Notes under the pieces: model-generated
What the model saw: the letters and a program-made list of their open reading frames with translations, nothing else
Told to the model about the DNA's origin: nothing
Databases searched by the model: none
Shown: one piece after another, positions 50,680-58,078 of the stretch
Numbering within the stretch: the first letter of the stretch is position 1
Layout: every line of letters begins with the position of its first letter
DNA from: a virus
Length of the DNA: 63,986 nucleotides
Direction: 5' to 3' (one strand)
Virus record (IMG/VR): IMGVR_UViG_3300035701_009376
Span: 1-63,986 of that record
Translations under genes and position numbers: made by a program

Positions 50680-51719
50680 ATCGCCTCTTCTACAACCGCG
50701 TCTACTTATCTGGCCCCATCGACAATGCCAAGGACTTTGGCGTCGGCTGGCGGCAAATGGTCCGCGAGCGCCTGGCCGATTTGGACTTGATCTTCCTGGA
50801 CCCATGCAAGAAGCCGTTGCAACTGGGGTTCGCCTGTGAAGACTTGGAGAACCACAGACGCCGCTTAGCCTTGAAACGCATCGGCGACTTCGAGACGATT
50901 TCCCGCGAGATGCGACTGATTCGTTGCATCGACCTTAGACTGGCAGACCTCTGCGACTTTGCCATCACGCATCTCGATCTCAACATCTACTCCACGGGGA
51001 CGCATGAGGAAGTCACCACCCTGAACCGGCGGAAGGTGCCGATCCTCGTTCATGTCGAGCAAGGCAAGGAGAACCTGCCGGACTGGTATTTAGGTGCGTT
51101 GCCGCATCAACACGTCTTTGGCGAGTGGGACGATCTTTTCGCTTACGTCCGGCACGTCGCCCACGATCCGCCACCCATCGACACCTTCAACCGCTGGCGT
51201 TTTCTGGACTACGGACTGCTTTATGGGATGAATACGATCCCGTTGACACAAGGAAAGTGTGCGACCATCAGCCCGGAAGACTACCGCCACCTGATGCAAT
51301 GGAGTTGGCACGCCGCCAAGAAGGGCCGGCAGACCATCACGTACTACGCAGAGCGTGGCGTGAACGGCAAGGCTGGGCGTCAGCACGTTGGGATGCACCA
51401 GCAGGTCGTCAAGCGTATGGGGATGGCCGTGCCGCCTGGTTACACCATCGACCATATCAACAGTGACCCGCTCGACAATCGCCGCGAGAACCTGCGCATC
51501 GTGACGGAAAGCCAGAACCAATGGAACCGGCGGCGAGGCGGTGACAACCGCACCGGAGTCAAAGGTGTGTGCTACGACGAGGCCAACAAAACCTACAAAG
51601 CGGCTGTCTGGAAGGGCAACAAGCCGGTGTGGCAGAAGCACTTCAAGACCCTCAGTGCCGCGACAAAGGCCATTGAAAAGGCCCGCAAAGAGTTGCACGG
51701 GGACTGCGCTCGCAACTAG
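50676..51719 (+). CDS. Deoxyribosyltransferase-like domain fused to HNH-AP2 endonuclease
   Basis: 347 residues. Residues 1-178: nucleoside 2-deoxyribosyltransferase-like fold (FYNRVYLSGPIDNAKD, STGTHEEVTTLNRRKVPILV), which would move deoxyribose between bases. Residues 179-347 start at an internal Met (MNTIPLTQGKCATIS) and form an HNH nuclease (YTIDHINSDPLDNRRENLRI) followed by an AP2 DNA-binding domain (TGVKGVCYDEANKTYKAAVW). The nuclease has joined the 3' end of the enzyme gene in frame, removing its stop. Overlaps deoC by ATGA, so the enzyme part belongs to the deoxyribose pathway. Confidence 0.75.
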   Translation: MNRLFYNRVYLSGPIDNAKDFGVGWRQMVRERLADLDLIFLDPCKKPLQLGFACEDLENHRRRLALKRIGDFETISREMRLIRCIDLRLADLCDFAITHLDLNIYSTGTHEEVTTLNRRKVPILVHVEQGKENLPDWYLGALPHQHVFGEWDDLFAYVRHVAHDPPPIDTFNRWRFLDYGLLYGMNTIPLTQGKCATISPEDYRHLMQWSWHAAKKGRQTITYYAERGVNGKAGRQHVGMHQQVVKRMGMAVPPGYTIDHINSDPLDNRRENLRIVTESQNQWNRRRGGDNRTGVKGVCYDEANKTYKAAVWKGNKPVWQKHFKTLSAATKAIEKARKELHGDCARN

Positions 51720-51729
51720 GGGACTAGCC

Positions 51730-51945
51730 ATGAAACCGGACCCCAGCACACCCAAACGATCCATTGCCAAGGCTGTGAGTTGGGAAAGCCTCTCGAATCT
51801 TGTGTGCTTCGCCCTGGCGTTCGCCATGTTCGGCAACCTGGGCGGGTGCGTTGTTTTCACGCTGATCTGCTTCATTGTGAAGCTGGTGCTTTTCTATTAC
51901 CACGAGCGCGTCTGGCATCAGATTCCGTATGGCAAGCAAGTCTGA
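51730..51945 (+). CDS. DUF2061-like small membrane protein
   Basis: 71 residues. RSIAKAVSWESLSNLVCFAL, a second hydrophobic helix, then FYYHERVWHQIPYGK matches the DUF2061 pattern (two TM helices ending in YxHERxW). Found in bacteria and some phages; function unknown. Confidence 0.7.
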   Translation: MKPDPSTPKRSIAKAVSWESLSNLVCFALAFAMFGNLGGCVVFTLICFIVKLVLFYYHERVWHQIPYGKQV

Positions 51946-52079
51946 GCCGGGGAGGGAGGCCAGCAAGATTTCGGTAGTAGCTGGCCGTGGGTGGCGATCA
52001 AGGGCGCGTGGAGTACGGGCGATTATACCGGCGACACGGAAACGCGCAGTACCCGGCTTCGGACATTCTGGAGAACGAC

Positions 52080-52265
52080 ATGGAACCCTACCGGAAAGAA
52101 AAGCTGCCCGGCCGCAACGACAAGTGCCCGTGCGGCAGCGGCAAGAAGGCCAAGAAGTGCTGCTTGGGGAAGATCGAAGCCTTCGCCGCCCTGCCGCCAC
52201 ACGTGCGCGAACAAGTCGTGGTGGCCAAGATTCTTGGCCATCCGGCAACGGAGCCAGCGACGTGA
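52080..52265 (+). CDS. SEC-C zinc-binding motif protein
   Basis: 61 residues from ATG 52080 (GGAG upstream). [18 protein letters not shown] is the SEC-C motif, a zinc hook known from the SecA C-terminus that binds SecB or ribosomes. The rest is a short helix. As a free-standing copy it may bind a host partner. Its TGA overlaps the GTG of the next gene. The 134 bases before it hold no gene I trust. Confidence 0.7.
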   Translation: MEPYRKEKLPGRNDKCPCGSGKKAKKCCLGKIEAFAALPPHVREQVVVAKILGHPATEPAT

Positions 52266-52738
52266 GACGCATTCCGTTGACGAAGGGCAAGGAGGCGTTG
52301 GTAGACGACCAGGACTACGACTACCTCATACAGTGGAAATGGTTTGTCTCCGGCGGCTACGCCAAGCGTAGCACATATCCCTACGGTCGCGGTCGTCCGG
52401 TCCAGGTAGCCATGCACAACGAAGTGGCACGGCGAAACGGCTTACGATGCAAAGAAGTGGACCACATAGATCGCAACGGGCTGAACAACACACGCGGTAA
52501 CCTACGACCGGCGACACGCCGGCAACAGGCAATGAACCGTGGTCTCCGTAAGGACAACACGTCTGGATACAAGGGCGTCTGTTGGCACAAGAAGACCGGC
52601 AAGTGGGCTGCCTCGATCATGCACAACGGTCGCCGGGAGCACATCGCGCTTTTCGTTGACCCGAAGCGTGCGGCTACGGCCTACAACGAACGGGCACTGA
52701 AGTATTTCGGCGAATTCGCACAACTCAACAAGGTGTAG
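52262..52738 (+). CDS. Free-standing HNH-AP2 homing endonuclease
   Basis: 158 residues from GTG 52262. It begins [20 protein letters not shown], as does the HNH part at 51212 (MNTIPLTQGK), showing they are relatives. HNH core: [21 protein letters not shown]2 domain: [20 protein letters not shown]. Such genes spread by cutting allelic sites. It is the only homing gene here that is not joined to another gene in frame. Confidence 0.88.
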   Translation: MRRIPLTKGKEALVDDQDYDYLIQWKWFVSGGYAKRSTYPYGRGRPVQVAMHNEVARRNGLRCKEVDHIDRNGLNNTRGNLRPATRRQQAMNRGLRKDNTSGYKGVCWHKKTGKWAASIMHNGRREHIALFVDPKRAATAYNERALKYFGEFAQLNKV

Positions 52739-52740
52739 CC

Positions 52741-53742
52741 ATGCAGATTCCGCGATCCCTCAGCTACTCGTCTCTATGCCTGTTCGAGAAGGATGCGGAC
52801 GAGTTTTTTGTCCGTTATCTGGCGGACCATCGGGCTCCTCGGCTGCCGCAAGAGCAGCCGGCCGCAGCCGGGTCCGCCTTTGATGCGTATGTCAAGTCGA
52901 TGCTCAACTGGCACCTCTACGGCCGGGCGATGTCGCCGCAATTCGAGTTCCCGGCCATCTTCGAGTCACAGGTCGAGCCGCACAACCGGGACTTCGCCCT
53001 GAAGGCCGGCAAGCACGTCTTCAAGGCGTACAAGCTGTGCGGGGCCTACGACGACCTGCTCAAGCTGCTGCGGCAATCCGTCGAACCGCCGCGATTCGAG
53101 TTCAAGGTGGACGGCCTGATCGAGGGTGTGCCCTTCACCGGCAAGCCCGATTGCCGCTTCGTCCTGGACCTGGGACAAGGCCGCATCCCGTGCATCTTCG
53201 ATTGGAAGGTCCGGGGCTACTGTTCCAAATACGGTGCTTCCCCATCGAAGGGATACGCCGTCTGTTTGGACGGCTTCGTCGGCAAGGCCAGCCGCAGCCA
53301 GGGCAAGGAGCACGCCATGTACAAGGCGATGGACTTCCGCGGCTTGACGATCAACAGCGGCTACACGGAGTTCTGCTGCGATGAGTATGCCGACCAGCTT
53401 TGCCTCTACGGCTGGCTGCTTGGCGAGCAGATCGGCGACGAGAACTTGATCTGCGGGATTGAAGAGTTGTGCGCGAAGTTCATGGGCGAGGGCAACCCGC
53501 CGACGCTTCGCTATGCCCGGCATCGCGGCCGGGTCAAGGCCGACTACCAACAGAAGCTCGCCGAGCGGGTCAAGACCTGCTGGCAAGCCATCACCAGCGG
53601 CCACGTCTTCTCCAGTCTCAGCCGTGAAGAGAGCGATTCCCGCTGCCAAGTCCTGGAGCAGATGGCCGTGGGGCTTGCGTCCAACGGCACAGCCCTGGAC
53701 GACTGGTTTGCCGATGTCACCCGTCCAAAGTTCTTCCATTAA
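52741..53742 (+). CDS. PD-(D/E)xK exonuclease (RecB/Cas4-like)
   Basis: 333 residues. VPFTGKPDCRFVLD and IFDWKVRGYC give the catalytic D...DxK of RecB-family nucleases; flanking features (RSLSYSSLCLFEKDADEFF at the start, and YADQLCLYGWLLGE with the QxxxY element) complete the fold. Likely processes DNA ends for recombination or packaging. Starts two bases after the HNH stop. Confidence 0.82.
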   Translation: MQIPRSLSYSSLCLFEKDADEFFVRYLADHRAPRLPQEQPAAAGSAFDAYVKSMLNWHLYGRAMSPQFEFPAIFESQVEPHNRDFALKAGKHVFKAYKLCGAYDDLLKLLRQSVEPPRFEFKVDGLIEGVPFTGKPDCRFVLDLGQGRIPCIFDWKVRGYCSKYGASPSKGYAVCLDGFVGKASRSQGKEHAMYKAMDFRGLTINSGYTEFCCDEYADQLCLYGWLLGEQIGDENLICGIEELCAKFMGEGNPPTLRYARHRGRVKADYQQKLAERVKTCWQAITSGHVFSSLSREESDSRCQVLEQMAVGLASNGTALDDWFADVTRPKFFH

Positions 53743-53759
53743 GCCATGAGCATCAAGCC

Positions 53760-54059
53760 ATGCCCGTCCCACTGTTCATCCTCGAACGCATCAAGAGTGC
53801 CCCCGTCAACGGCCAGCACATGGCGGACGTGTTCACCAAGCTGGCCTACGTCCTCGACCGCACCGAACAGGACGAAGGAGCCATCAACATCGCCTACGAC
53901 GCCCAGACCGACCAGCTACAGCCCGGCGACCTGGTTCCAACTGTCACCTTCTCTCTGCAAAGACAAAAGACGGCGACGGTCGTGGTAGACCCGGACAAGG
54001 TAATCGACGTGCCATTCAGGCCGGCGGAAGCGGCGACGGACGAGGAGATCGAGACGTGA
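53760..54059 (+). CDS. Small uncharacterised protein
   Basis: 99 residues from ATG 53760, MPVPLFILERIKSAPVNGQH. Contains a beta-rich middle (YDAQTDQLQPGDLVPTVTF) and an acidic tail. Its stop overlaps the GTG of the next gene. No known motif. Confidence 0.6.
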   Translation: MPVPLFILERIKSAPVNGQHMADVFTKLAYVLDRTEQDEGAINIAYDAQTDQLQPGDLVPTVTFSLQRQKTATVVVDPDKVIDVPFRPAEAATDEEIET

Positions 54060-54340
54060 ACCTGGCCCTTTTCATGCTGGCGGTCGTTGGCCTGACGCAC
54101 ATCATCGTGGACGCCGAGATCAGCGAACCGGTTCACAGATGGATCGAGCCGCGCGTCCCGATCGTCGCCCGAATCATGGATTGCTACCAATGCTCCGGTT
54201 TTTGGTGCGGTCTCGCCCTCGGCCCGCTGGTCGGCCCGAATCCGCTGGTCTGGGCCGTCTGCGGCTGTGCCGGCAGCTTCCTTGCCCAACTGGGATGGCT
54301 CGTGCTCGACAGCCTGGAAAAGTATGCGAAGGGAAAGTGA
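54056..54340 (+). CDS. DUF1360-like small membrane protein
   Basis: 94 residues from GTG 54056. Two or three hydrophobic segments around CYQCSGFWCGLALGPL and WAVCGCAGSFLAQLGWLVL, matching the DUF1360 pattern of short membrane proteins with CxxCxGFW. Seen in phages and spore formers; role unknown. One base separates it from the next gene. Confidence 0.65.
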   Translation: MNLALFMLAVVGLTHIIVDAEISEPVHRWIEPRVPIVARIMDCYQCSGFWCGLALGPLVGPNPLVWAVCGCAGSFLAQLGWLVLDSLEKYAKGK

Positions 54341-54341
54341 C

Positions 54342-54614
54342 ATGCCGTGGCTCGTGGTCGTGACATTTGCCTTCCTGTGCGGCTTCCTCATGGACATCGT
54401 GTGGACGCTCTGCGTCGATGCCGTGACCTGCAAGCGGCCACTGCTGGCAGCCAACTTCAGCGCCTTGCTCTACCTTTGCACCATCGTCTCCACGGTGCTG
54501 ATCGTGGAGAAGTGCTTTACAGCCGTGGCCGCCTACATCATCGGCGGCTGGCTGGGAACTTATCTCGTCGTCGCCCGCCGTCGTGACGGCGGCAGCAAGC
54601 CGTATCGGCAATGA
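54342..54614 (+). CDS. Small membrane protein
   Basis: 90 residues with three hydrophobic segments (about residues 3-25, 36-56, 61-80) and a basic C-terminus (RRRDGGSKPYRQ). ATG 54342 directly follows the preceding TGA. The pattern VWTLCVDAVTCKRPLLAANF suits small phage or bacterial membrane proteins of unknown role. Confidence 0.6.
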   Translation: MPWLVVVTFAFLCGFLMDIVWTLCVDAVTCKRPLLAANFSALLYLCTIVSTVLIVEKCFTAVAAYIIGGWLGTYLVVARRRDGGSKPYRQ

Positions 54615-54671
54615 CAACCATCAACATCCTCGTCTACCACGGCAAGCACGGCGGCAAGCGACTGATCCAAC

Positions 54672-55370
54672 ATGACGACCACGCAAGTCAAGCAACGTCG
54701 AACACCCGTCCGCCGGACGATCTCGCAGCGATCCGAACTAATCAACGATTTCCATACCTGGGGCGTGAACCCGGACACGCGCGAGATCGTGCTAATGAGC
54801 AGCCCGGACAACATCGAAGACGGCATCGACTGGACGTGCGCTAACACGTTCATCAAGAACCTGCTGCTCTTGAACATGATGAACCACACGCCGATCCTCG
54901 TGCATCAATGCACCTGTGGCGGCGAGTGGAACTATGGCATCGCCATCTATGATGCCATCCTCGCCAGCCCCTCGCCGGTCGTTCTGGTCGCCCACGCCCA
55001 CGCGCGAAGCATGTCGAGCATCATTCCGCAAGCGGCGAAACGTCGGGTCATTATGCCCAACGCCGACTTCATGGTCCACTTCGGCATGGCTGGCTACGAA
55101 GGTGATTCTCGCAGTTTCGTTGCGGAAGGCAAGCAGACGGATGTGATGGACGGCCGGATGCTGGACATCTACACGGCGAAATGCGTCCGGGGCAACTTCT
55201 TCCGCCGCAACAAATACACCAGGGATCGCGTGCGGGAGTACCTGCGCCAGCGGATGAACGAGATACGCGAATGGTACATGCCGGCCGCCGAGGCGGTGGA
55301 CAAGGGATTCATGGACGGCGTATTCGGGACGCCTCGCTTCAAGAGCTACGACGAGATACGGCAACTATGA
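54672..55370 (+). CDS. clpP: ClpP-like serine protease
   Basis: 232 residues. ClpP/crotonase fold features: MNHTPILVHQCTCGGEWNYG (the oxyanion-loop region, usual GG), catalytic Ser in HARSMSSIIPQAA, catalytic His in MVHFGMAGYEG, and a C-terminal handle helix ending in DKGFMDGVFG, like the KGLVD...I of ClpP. ClpP-like proteins in phages mature the head, but this one lies in the early region beside nucleases, so an inhibitory or host-targeting role is possible. It overlaps the next gene by ATGA. Confidence 0.8.
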   Translation: MTTTQVKQRRTPVRRTISQRSELINDFHTWGVNPDTREIVLMSSPDNIEDGIDWTCANTFIKNLLLLNMMNHTPILVHQCTCGGEWNYGIAIYDAILASPSPVVLVAHAHARSMSSIIPQAAKRRVIMPNADFMVHFGMAGYEGDSRSFVAEGKQTDVMDGRMLDIYTAKCVRGNFFRRNKYTRDRVREYLRQRMNEIREWYMPAAEAVDKGFMDGVFGTPRFKSYDEIRQL

Positions 55371-56638
55371 CGCACATTCTGGTGAACGCCGACTGCCTCG
55401 ATTACCTCAACACGTCGCAGCAGTGGACCACACTGTTCGCCGACCCGCCGGACAACATCGGCCTGGGCTACCAGACCTACAAGGATAAGTTGCCCGACGA
55501 GAAGTACATCGACATGCTCCAGACCTGGTTGCACTTGTTCATCTACCGCGCGAAGACGGTCTGGTTCAGCTACAACGCGCGATGGACTTTCGAGGTCGGC
55601 CGCATCGTCTCCGGGATGCTTAGCCGGATTCGCGGCCTGGAAGCGAAGCCTTGCGTCCAGACCTTCACGTTCGGTCAGCATTGCCACCACGATCTGGGCA
55701 ACAACCACCGGCCGCTCTTGCGATTGCGCTGGCACGACGCCCCATTGAGGCCCGACGCAATCCGCGTTGCGTCATGGCGGCAGGAGAACGGCGATAAGCG
55801 TGCGGACCCGCGCGGCCGGGTGCCCGGCGACGTGGCTCAGTGTGAGCGGTACGAACGAGACACATTACCCCTACCAAACTGGACCGCCGACGATATTGAG
55901 CGGTTTCTGTCCAAGATCAACCGTGCCGGCGAGACGGACTGTTGGGAATGGACAGCAGGAAAACGCAGCGGATACGGACGCTTCCGCATTGGCGACAACC
56001 TTTACGTCGCCACACGACTCATGTGGCGACTGACGCACGGAACCGACCCGATCGGTCAACTGGTGTTGCACACCTGTGACAACCCCGGATGCTGCAACCC
56101 TGCGCACTTGTTTATCGGCTCCGATGCCGATAATGGCCGTGACAAGGAGGCAAAGGGCCGCGGCAAACATCCCATCGGCGAGCACAACGGATTAGCAAAG
56201 CTGAGCGATGAAGATGTAATCCGAATCTTCCAATCCACGGACACCAATGTCGCTTTAGCCCGGCAGTTTGGCGTTAGCGACGTAGCGATTAGCTCGATTC
56301 GCAACGGCTGTACCTGGCAGCACGTCACCAGCCGGATCGGACTCAGCGATGTCTTCAACTACCCTCGCGTGACCGGCAATAGCAAGCAGCGCCGCTCCTG
56401 GCATCCCACTCAGCTCAACGAGGGGCTGGTCGAGCGCTGCATCAAGTTCACGACGCCTGAAGGCGAGACAGTTCTGGACCCATTCGGCGGCACAGGAACG
56501 ACGCTTCGCGTCTGCCGCCGCCTGGGCTACCCTTGCACCCTCATCGAGATCGACGCCAGCTATTGCGCCGAGATCGCCAGGGAACACGGGATGAGGCGGT
56601 CGGAGTACATTCACCGCGCCTTATGGGAGATCGAATGA
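55367..56638 (+). CDS. DNA methyltransferase with in-frame HNH insertion
   Basis: 423 residues. Catalytic motif FADPPDNIGLGY near residue 25 (DPPD rather than DPPY), then SAM motif LDPFGGTGTTLRVCRRLG near 375 with SWHPTQLNEGLVERCI before it: a beta-type N4/N6 enzyme. Residues about 160-327 are a foreign HNH nuclease (CWEWTAGKRSGYGRFRIG, VLHTCDNPGCCNPAHLFIG, ending in HTH LARQFGVSDVAISSI). Removing it would rejoin RVPGDV to VFNYPRVTGN, where relatives are continuous. Whether the chimera methylates is open. Confidence 0.85.
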   Translation: MTHILVNADCLDYLNTSQQWTTLFADPPDNIGLGYQTYKDKLPDEKYIDMLQTWLHLFIYRAKTVWFSYNARWTFEVGRIVSGMLSRIRGLEAKPCVQTFTFGQHCHHDLGNNHRPLLRLRWHDAPLRPDAIRVASWRQENGDKRADPRGRVPGDVAQCERYERDTLPLPNWTADDIERFLSKINRAGETDCWEWTAGKRSGYGRFRIGDNLYVATRLMWRLTHGTDPIGQLVLHTCDNPGCCNPAHLFIGSDADNGRDKEAKGRGKHPIGEHNGLAKLSDEDVIRIFQSTDTNVALARQFGVSDVAISSIRNGCTWQHVTSRIGLSDVFNYPRVTGNSKQRRSWHPTQLNEGLVERCIKFTTPEGETVLDPFGGTGTTLRVCRRLGYPCTLIEIDASYCAEIAREHGMRRSEYIHRALWEIE

Positions 56639-56868
56639 CCTGGCTCATTTCACACGACGCAAGCGGCTACCGAATCATCGACGCCGAAGGCAGGGAGCGC
56701 GGACGCTACCGCGGTGCTAATGAACTTGCCACCCACCTGGCCCTGGCGATCGGCGAACTGGATAGGCTGCGCCATCAAATCGCCACCGATCACTCCTTCG
56801 CCCACCTGGAGCGAGCCCCGGCGGAAGTGGCGACCTGGCCAGCGTGGAAGCGAAGGTTGCCTGGATGA
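56635..56868 (+). CDS. Small uncharacterised protein
   Basis: 77 residues (MTWLISHDASGYRIIDAEGR) coupled to the methyltransferase by an ATGA overlap. Contains ELATHLALAIGELDRLRHQI, likely helical. No motif recognised. Confidence 0.6.
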   Translation: MTWLISHDASGYRIIDAEGRERGRYRGANELATHLALAIGELDRLRHQIATDHSFAHLERAPAEVATWPAWKRRLPG

Positions 56869-56877
56869 TCTGTAACG

Positions 56878-57240
56878 ATGCTGATCGTCAAGATCGAACT
56901 TCATTCGGCCGTCAGCGGCGAGATAAAGACCGTCGCCACCGGCAAAATCGTCAACACCGGGACCGGCAGCCCCACGCAGGGCAACTACCGCATCGAATTG
57001 CGGGACGCCGCCGGCCGGCTCTGGAAGACCGGCCATATCGAGGGCTTCCCCCGCAAGCGTTTGCTCGCGTGGGATTTGCTGTACCGCGTCTTGAAGAAAC
57101 TTATCGGCGACCGAGATTCTACTCTCGTTTTGTCTCCGTTTCGCGTTGTTCCTAATGGAGAGCAACATGAACCATCAAACAAGGAACAACGCCATGATCG
57201 CCCAACTGTTGAATCTGAACGCCATCCTGAAGCGCCATGA
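56878..57240 (+). CDS. Small uncharacterised protein
   Basis: 120 residues starting MLIVKIELHSAVSGEIKTVA. The first 80 residues look coherent (GKIVNTGTGSPTQGNYRIEL, AAGRLWKTGHIEGFPRKR); the last 40 run through promoter-like element C and the start of the next gene and appear as low-quality sequence, so the natural end may have drifted. Short phage proteins with this pattern are common; role unknown. Confidence 0.55.
   Translation: MLIVKIELHSAVSGEIKTVATGKIVNTGTGSPTQGNYRIELRDAAGRLWKTGHIEGFPRKRLLAWDLLYRVLKKLIGDRDSTLVLSPFRVVPNGEQHEPSNKEQRHDRPTVESERHPEAP
57122..57149 (+). promoter_or_regulatory. Bipartite promoter-like element C (CTCTCG-N16-CGTTGT)
   Basis: CTCTCG at 57122-57127 and CGTTGT at 57144-57149 with 16 bases between (TTTTGTCTCCGTTTCG). 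A start about 7 bases further would leave GGAG and then ATG 57167. The spacer is almost the same as in elements A and D. Confidence 0.78.
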
Positions 57241-57523
57241 GATTCACCGGAAGTTCTGGCCGGAGATTCGCGCCCTCGTCGAAGACGGCCAGCGACCCAG
57301 CAGGGAGCTGCGGACCCGCCTGAACCACGTCAGCAACTACAAGGCGGCCGTGGCCGAGATCATCCACGAGTTGTCCAAGGGACTCGACCACCAGTTTCCG
57401 CCGCCGGAGTACCGCACGCCGGCCAACTACCAACTGTACGAAGAACCGTTGACGCCCGAGTCGTTGACGCCCGAAGACGTTGTGCTTGCGACTTCGGCGG
57501 GTGCGCCGTCCGTAGCCCGTTAA
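57167..57523 (+). CDS. Uncharacterised protein after element C
   Basis: 118 residues from ATG 57167 (GGAG 6 bases upstream). Helical N-terminal half (AMIAQLLNLNAILKRHEIHR, LRTRLNHVSNYKAAVAEII) and a proline-rich tail. ATG 57194 is an alternative. Expressed directly from promoter-like element C. Family not known. Confidence 0.6.
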   Translation: MNHQTRNNAMIAQLLNLNAILKRHEIHRKFWPEIRALVEDGQRPSRELRTRLNHVSNYKAAVAEIIHELSKGLDHQFPPPEYRTPANYQLYEEPLTPESLTPEDVVLATSAGAPSVAR

Positions 57524-57642
57524 ACAACCAGACCCGCCGCCTCCTGAAACCTGGGTTGGCATTGGCTCCCGGTGCCAGAGCGCGTTGATCGACGGCTGGC
57601 ACTATCCCTCTTCTCTCACCGCAAGAAAGGATCGAACGCGAC

Positions 57643-57867
57643 ATGAACCCGACCGACTTCTTGGGCCGCGAAATCCGCCCTGGCGACCTGATCGTCTACC
57701 CGTGGCGGCGTGGCGCGCAGATGGGCCTGAACAAGCTGAATGTCCAGATGGTCACGCCCGAGGCCATCAGCGGCTTCAGCAACACCGGCCGCCCCGTAAA
57801 GATCACCAACCTGAAGAACGTGGTGGTCGTGGAGCACCCGCAAGTCAGCCAATCGGAGACCGTCTGA
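57643..57867 (+). CDS. Small uncharacterised protein
   Basis: 74 residues (MNPTDFLGREIRPGDLIVYP), AAAGGA upstream. SH3-like beta pattern (GDLIVYPWRRG, VKITNLKNVVVVEHP). Common type of short phage protein, unknown role. A 119-base gap before it shows no other feature. Confidence 0.6.
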   Translation: MNPTDFLGREIRPGDLIVYPWRRGAQMGLNKLNVQMVTPEAISGFSNTGRPVKITNLKNVVVVEHPQVSQSETV

Positions 57868-57868
57868 C

Positions 57869-58078
57869 ATGCCGTTGTACGACTTGGAGTGCAGCGCGTG
57901 CGGCGCGACGTTCGAGGAGTTCCAGGCCATGAACCAGCCTCAGCCCACGCGCTGCGAGAAGTGTGGCAAGAAGAAGGTCCGCCGGGTGCTGCTGAAGCCG
58001 CCAGCAACCTACAACAGCTACTCGCCGATGCACCCGCGCAAGAATCGCGGCAGCGGCATCGGTCGGAAAGGGGTCTGA
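57869..58078 (+). CDS. FmdB-type zinc-ribbon protein
   Basis: 69 residues. MPLYDLECSACGATFEEFQA and CEKCGKKKVRRVL form the two CxxC knuckles of the FmdB/putative regulatory zinc ribbon. Likely a small DNA- or protein-binding regulator. Stop overlaps the next ATG (TGATG). Confidence 0.8.
   Translation: MPLYDLECSACGATFEEFQAMNQPQPTRCEKCGKKKVRRVLLKPPATYNSYSPMHPRKNRGSGIGRKGV

Noticed and set aside
54611-54844. 77-codon frame starting MTTINILVYHGKHGG
   Set aside because: Most of it overlaps the ClpP-like gene in another frame with shadow composition and no good ribosome site.
55840-56350. Intein inside the methyltransferase
   Set aside because: The insert starts near a Cys but lacks a terminal His-Asn and the splicing blocks; it is a complete HNH homing protein.
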